DNA from: Nitrososphaera sp.
Lineage (GTDB): Archaea; Thermoproteota; Nitrososphaeria; Nitrososphaerales; Nitrososphaeraceae
Direction of reading: 5' to 3'
NCBI GenBank assembly: GCA_025929855.1
Contig: JAICPK010000056.1
Span: 1-6,714 of the forward strand
Length of the DNA stretch: 6,714 nt
The translations under genes and the position numbers were made by a program. Below, piece after piece: positions 4,991-6,714 of this stretch (positions within the stretch are counted from its first letter, which is position 1; every line of letters begins with the position of its first letter). The notes beneath the pieces are model-generated. The model saw nothing but the letters and a program-made list of their open reading frames with translations. It was not told the origin of the DNA and did no database searches.

Positions 4991-5379
4991 CTTTAATCCA
5001 TTATGCAGCTCGAGAGTTATCTCGAGAGATAGGCAGAAGATCACGTGAGTTTTACGAATTTGTAATGCCAGCAATAGATATGTATGAAGATGAAAATGGT
5101 CTGATTGTTAAGATTGACTTACCAGGTTTTAAGAGAGATGAGATCAGGATTAGTATTGAAGAAGATGTTCTGTCAATAAGAGCAAAAAGAATGGAACCAC
5201 AGGATGAAAGACTCGGCACCGTACTCTATAAACAGAGACCAGTCCAAATAGATAAAAGAATATCGTTGCCTATCTCTATCAAAGAGGGAGAAAAAGTGAC
5301 TGGAATGGCAACATATTTGGATGGAGTTGTTACATTGAAGATTCCTTCTTCAAGGGCAAACATTATTCCGGTAACATGA
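4987..5379 (+). CDS. Small heat-shock protein, Hsp20/alpha-crystallin family (copy 2)
   Basis: This is a second ATP-independent holdase chaperone, 130 residues like copy 1 and about half identical to it. The alpha-crystallin domain opens at MPAIDMYEDENG and IDLPGF (about 27-48). It continues through VLSIRAKR and the loop MEPQDERLGT, which is two residues longer than in copy 1, and closes with A-x-Y-x-x-G-V-V-T-L-K-I-P (about 108-120). The C-terminal I-x-V motif (IPV, 127-129) needed for oligomer assembly is present. The protein is intact. Synonymous positions differ widely from copy 1 even where the protein is identical (RSREFYEFVMPAID), so the duplication is old. Codons appear richer in A/T than in the neighbouring genes, and it sits in an AT-rich region with no close co-directional neighbour. 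ATG 4987 is supported by a TATA element and by alignment with copy 1. The paralogues may differ in inducing stress or client range; this is inferred. Confidence 0.95.
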   Translation: MTLIHYAARELSREIGRRSREFYEFVMPAIDMYEDENGLIVKIDLPGFKRDEIRISIEEDVLSIRAKRMEPQDERLGTVLYKQRPVQIDKRISLPISIKEGEKVTGMATYLDGVVTLKIPSSRANIIPVT

Positions 5380-5405
5380 TGACGAACTAACATAGTGGCA
5401 CAATC

Positions 5406-5475
5406 TTATCGTTTCTGAAATTCTTGATATTTGTTTTCTACTAAACAACGATAGCGTTTTCTTCTCTCCTTCTAG
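5406..5475 (+). terminator. Probable termination region of the second Hsp20 gene
   Basis: The repeat TATCGTT (5407-5413) is inverted as AACGATA (5447-5453). A pyrimidine-rich tract with GTTTTCTTCTCTCCTTCT follows from 5456. The stem is distant (33-base loop), so the T-rich tract is the more likely signal. Confidence 0.35.
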
Positions 5476-5528
5476 CTGAATTATCCTTTCGTTATAGGGT
5501 TCTGTTAACTATGTCGTAAAGTAGATGT

Positions 5529-5828
5529 TCAAATTTTGGCAATAGTGTCGATGATCTTTGCAAGATCAATATCATAGTTGCTTATGCCATTGACATCATG
5601 TGTCACAAGGTCGATCCTAACGCGGTTGTAAACGTTGAACCACTCTGGATGGTGGTTCATCCTTTCTGCATTCATTGCAACTTTTGTCATAAATCCAAAT
5701 GCCTGCACAAAGTCGTCAAACTCAAATGTCTTGTTTATCTTGCCATTGACAACCTTCCAGTTATTAAGCTTGCCTACTTCCTGCTCTATCTCACTTTGCG
5801 ACAACTTGCGATACTCGTCATCTGACAT
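5529..5828 (-). CDS. Pterin-4a-carbinolamine dehydratase (PCD/DCoH family)
   Basis: Members of this family dehydrate 4a-hydroxytetrahydrobiopterin to quinonoid dihydropterin, recycling the cofactor of aromatic amino-acid hydroxylases. In microbes without such a hydroxylase a role in molybdopterin metabolism has been proposed. The 99-residue protein has the normal length for the family and its full active-site pattern: E55, H59-H60-P61-E62-W63, Y67, V70, T76-H77, G81 and D86. The three histidines H59, H60 and H77, and D86, match the catalytic set of the mammalian enzyme. The N terminus (W24, then F35-x-F37-x-D39-F40) also follows the family. There is no signal peptide, so it is cytoplasmic. 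ATG 5828 lies 22 bases after the stop of the upstream secreted-protein gene, so the two may be cotranscribed, although no functional link is obvious. No hydroxylase or molybdenum-cofactor gene is in the window, so the physiological substrate is open. Confidence 0.93.
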   Translation of the reverse strand: MSDDEYRKLSQSEIEQEVGKLNNWKVVNGKINKTFEFDDFVQAFGFMTKVAMNAERMNHHPEWFNVYNRVRIDLVTHDVNGISNYDIDLAKIIDTIAKI

Positions 5829-5850
5829 GAAATTAAGTAGGGCAATGTAT

Positions 5851-6714
5851 CTAATACACCTTGCCCATCTGAAGTAACGACACCCTCTTGGCAGCTATTA
5901 TAATTGCAGTTATTGCAACTATGGTCACTATAGAAGCGATACCTGCTGGGAACTCGGGCACCACAGTCAGGCCTGATTGCACCATTTCGTTCGTGTCCTT
6001 TATCTTTTCTACCCGCACATTAAACGGCCCAGGCGATGCAAACGTCACATCCTGAGAAGATATACCCTCGGGAGATGTCACTCCTCCAGAGCGTGTTACT
6101 TCGTTGCCATCCTTGTCCGCAAGGACTAATTCGTATGCGGCAGTAGACACAGGCGTATCAGACTTGTCAGTTATTCTGATGCCAAATGTTACTGGCTGTT
6201 GTGGGAGAATCTGTTCCGGCCATGTGAGGCCCACCTTATAATTCTCTGACTCGGCAGAGACCTGAGTCACCTTGACTTCACTACCAGGGTCTGAAGGGCT
6301 CAGTGCAAACACTGCCTTGTCCGGCGTCCTGTTCTCAGACGTCACCTTGCTAGCGATGTTTTCAAGGTTGGTCTTTGATATGGTATAGTGCACGATAGTG
6401 GAGTCGGGAGTATAGGTATCTACTGCCACCGGAACGCTTACGCCATTTACTGTAGCATTGAGCGATTGTTTGTTAAAGTCAGGTATAGCCTTTGGTATGA
6501 ACACTTCCGTATGGAGCATGCCTATCCTGCTTATCATATCAGAAGTCCAGTTAAAGGGCATTGAAAACTGGATTGTCTTTGTCTCTGGATCATAATTAGA
6601 GCTATCGATGGCGCCATAATAGTTCCTGATCTTGACCTGCTGAGTCTGGCCGCCTTCTGAGATATTGATCGCTTCTTCTCGACCTGGAGTCACCCACACA
6701 TCATACTGGAGCGC
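5851..6714 (-). CDS. Secreted surface protein with PEF-type C-terminal anchor (partial, N terminus outside window)
   Basis: The frame is open to the window edge (it reads [11 protein letters not shown] before the first internal GTG at 6699), so the N terminus and any signal peptide are missing. The visible 287 residues are Ser/Thr/Asn/Val-rich and beta-strand-like. Possible N-glycosylation sequons include NIS, NAT and NWT. In the numbering from 6699, the middle part (about 170-240) looks like an Ig-like or fibronectin-like beta-sandwich ([15 protein letters not shown]). The C terminus is tripartite: PEFPAG (248-253), a hydrophobic helix (254-270) and then KR. This resembles the archaeal PEF-CTERM/PEFG-CTERM sorting signal, which is cut by an archaeosortase for cell-surface attachment. 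PEFP instead of PEFG, and a ten-residue tail after KR, are somewhat unusual. The function is unknown. It may be co-transcribed with the dehydratase 22 bases downstream. Confidence 0.85.
   Translation of the reverse strand, partial: ALQYDVWVTPGREEAINISEGGQTQQVKIRNYYGAIDSSNYDPETKTIQFSMPFNWTSDMISRIGMLHTEVFIPKAIPDFNKQSLNATVNGVSVPVAVDTYTPDSTIVHYTISKTNLENIASKVTSENRTPDKAVFALSPSDPGSEVKVTQVSAESENYKVGLTWPEQILPQQPVTFGIRITDKSDTPVSTAAYELVLADKDGNEVTRSGGVTSPEGISSQDVTFASPGPFNVRVEKIKDTNEMVQSGLTVVPEFPAGIASIVTIVAITAIIIAAKRVSLLQMGKVY

Noticed and set aside
5009..5028. Direct repeat CTCGAGAG (5009-5016 and 5021-5028)
   Set aside because: It encodes RE-L-S-RE within the Hsp20 N-terminal arm; copy 1 has a similar acidic/basic repeat at protein level. 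It is coding repetition, not a regulatory site.
4769..5074. Minus-strand reading frame of about 100 codons before and across the start of Hsp20 copy 2
   Set aside because: It overlaps the conserved 5' end of the Hsp20 gene antisense, shows no family motifs and has an odd composition. It is a chance frame in AT-rich DNA.
4779..5501. 10-bp inverted repeat AACCCTATAA / TTATAGGGTT as possible transposon ends
   Set aside because: There is no transposase, no target duplication was seen, and one such match is expected by chance among AT-rich sequences of this size. It is kept only as a low-interest note.
1..6714. CRISPR array, tRNA, rRNA, insertion sequence or replication origin
   Set aside because: No regularly spaced repeats, cloverleaf-like sequence, transposase or origin-type repeat cluster could be seen by reading both strands. 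A dedicated tRNA or RNA-family scan was not possible here.

Overview
The window looks like chromosomal DNA of an ammonia-oxidising archaeon (Thaumarchaeota/Nitrososphaerota, probably Nitrososphaera-like). The evidence is an archaeal four-CxxC zinc ribbon, a secreted protein with a PEF-type C-terminal sorting tail, and AT-rich TATA elements about 24-30 bases before most start codons with no Shine-Dalgarno sequence, as expected for leaderless transcripts. The lineage is an inference from gene content; no marker gene is present to prove it.

Layout. Positions 65-742 (+) encode a probable winged-helix DNA-binding protein. It converges on a small zinc-ribbon gene (739-921, -), and the two share the bases of their stop codons. 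The zinc-ribbon gene is divergent from a small heat-shock protein gene (1015-1407, +). On the minus strand, a short membrane-associated protein of unknown function (3220-3639) is followed by an ABC1/UbiB-family atypical kinase (1604-3136), probably as one transcript. Divergent from this pair is a Nudix hydrolase of the ADP-ribose pyrophosphatase type (3712-4233, +). A long AT-rich stretch (4234-4986) follows. It has no confident gene, but it holds several dyads, a possible 53-residue ORF and a short upstream ORF that overlaps the next start codon. A second Hsp20 (4987-5379, +) comes next, then, on the minus strand, a pterin-4a-carbinolamine dehydratase (5529-5828) just downstream of the 3' part of a secreted, membrane-anchored protein gene (5851 to the window edge).

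How the genes relate. Two Hsp20 paralogues, a zinc ribbon proposed to act around translation, and a Nudix housecleaning enzyme fit a housekeeping and stress theme, but only the minus-strand kinase pair and the dehydratase pair look like transcription units. No mobile element, CRISPR array, tRNA or rRNA was recognised. I did not find a clearly new multi-gene system. The best leads are a perfect operator-like dyad at the start of the 3639 gene, the structured gene-poor region 4400-4990, and the unresolved N terminus of the kinase.
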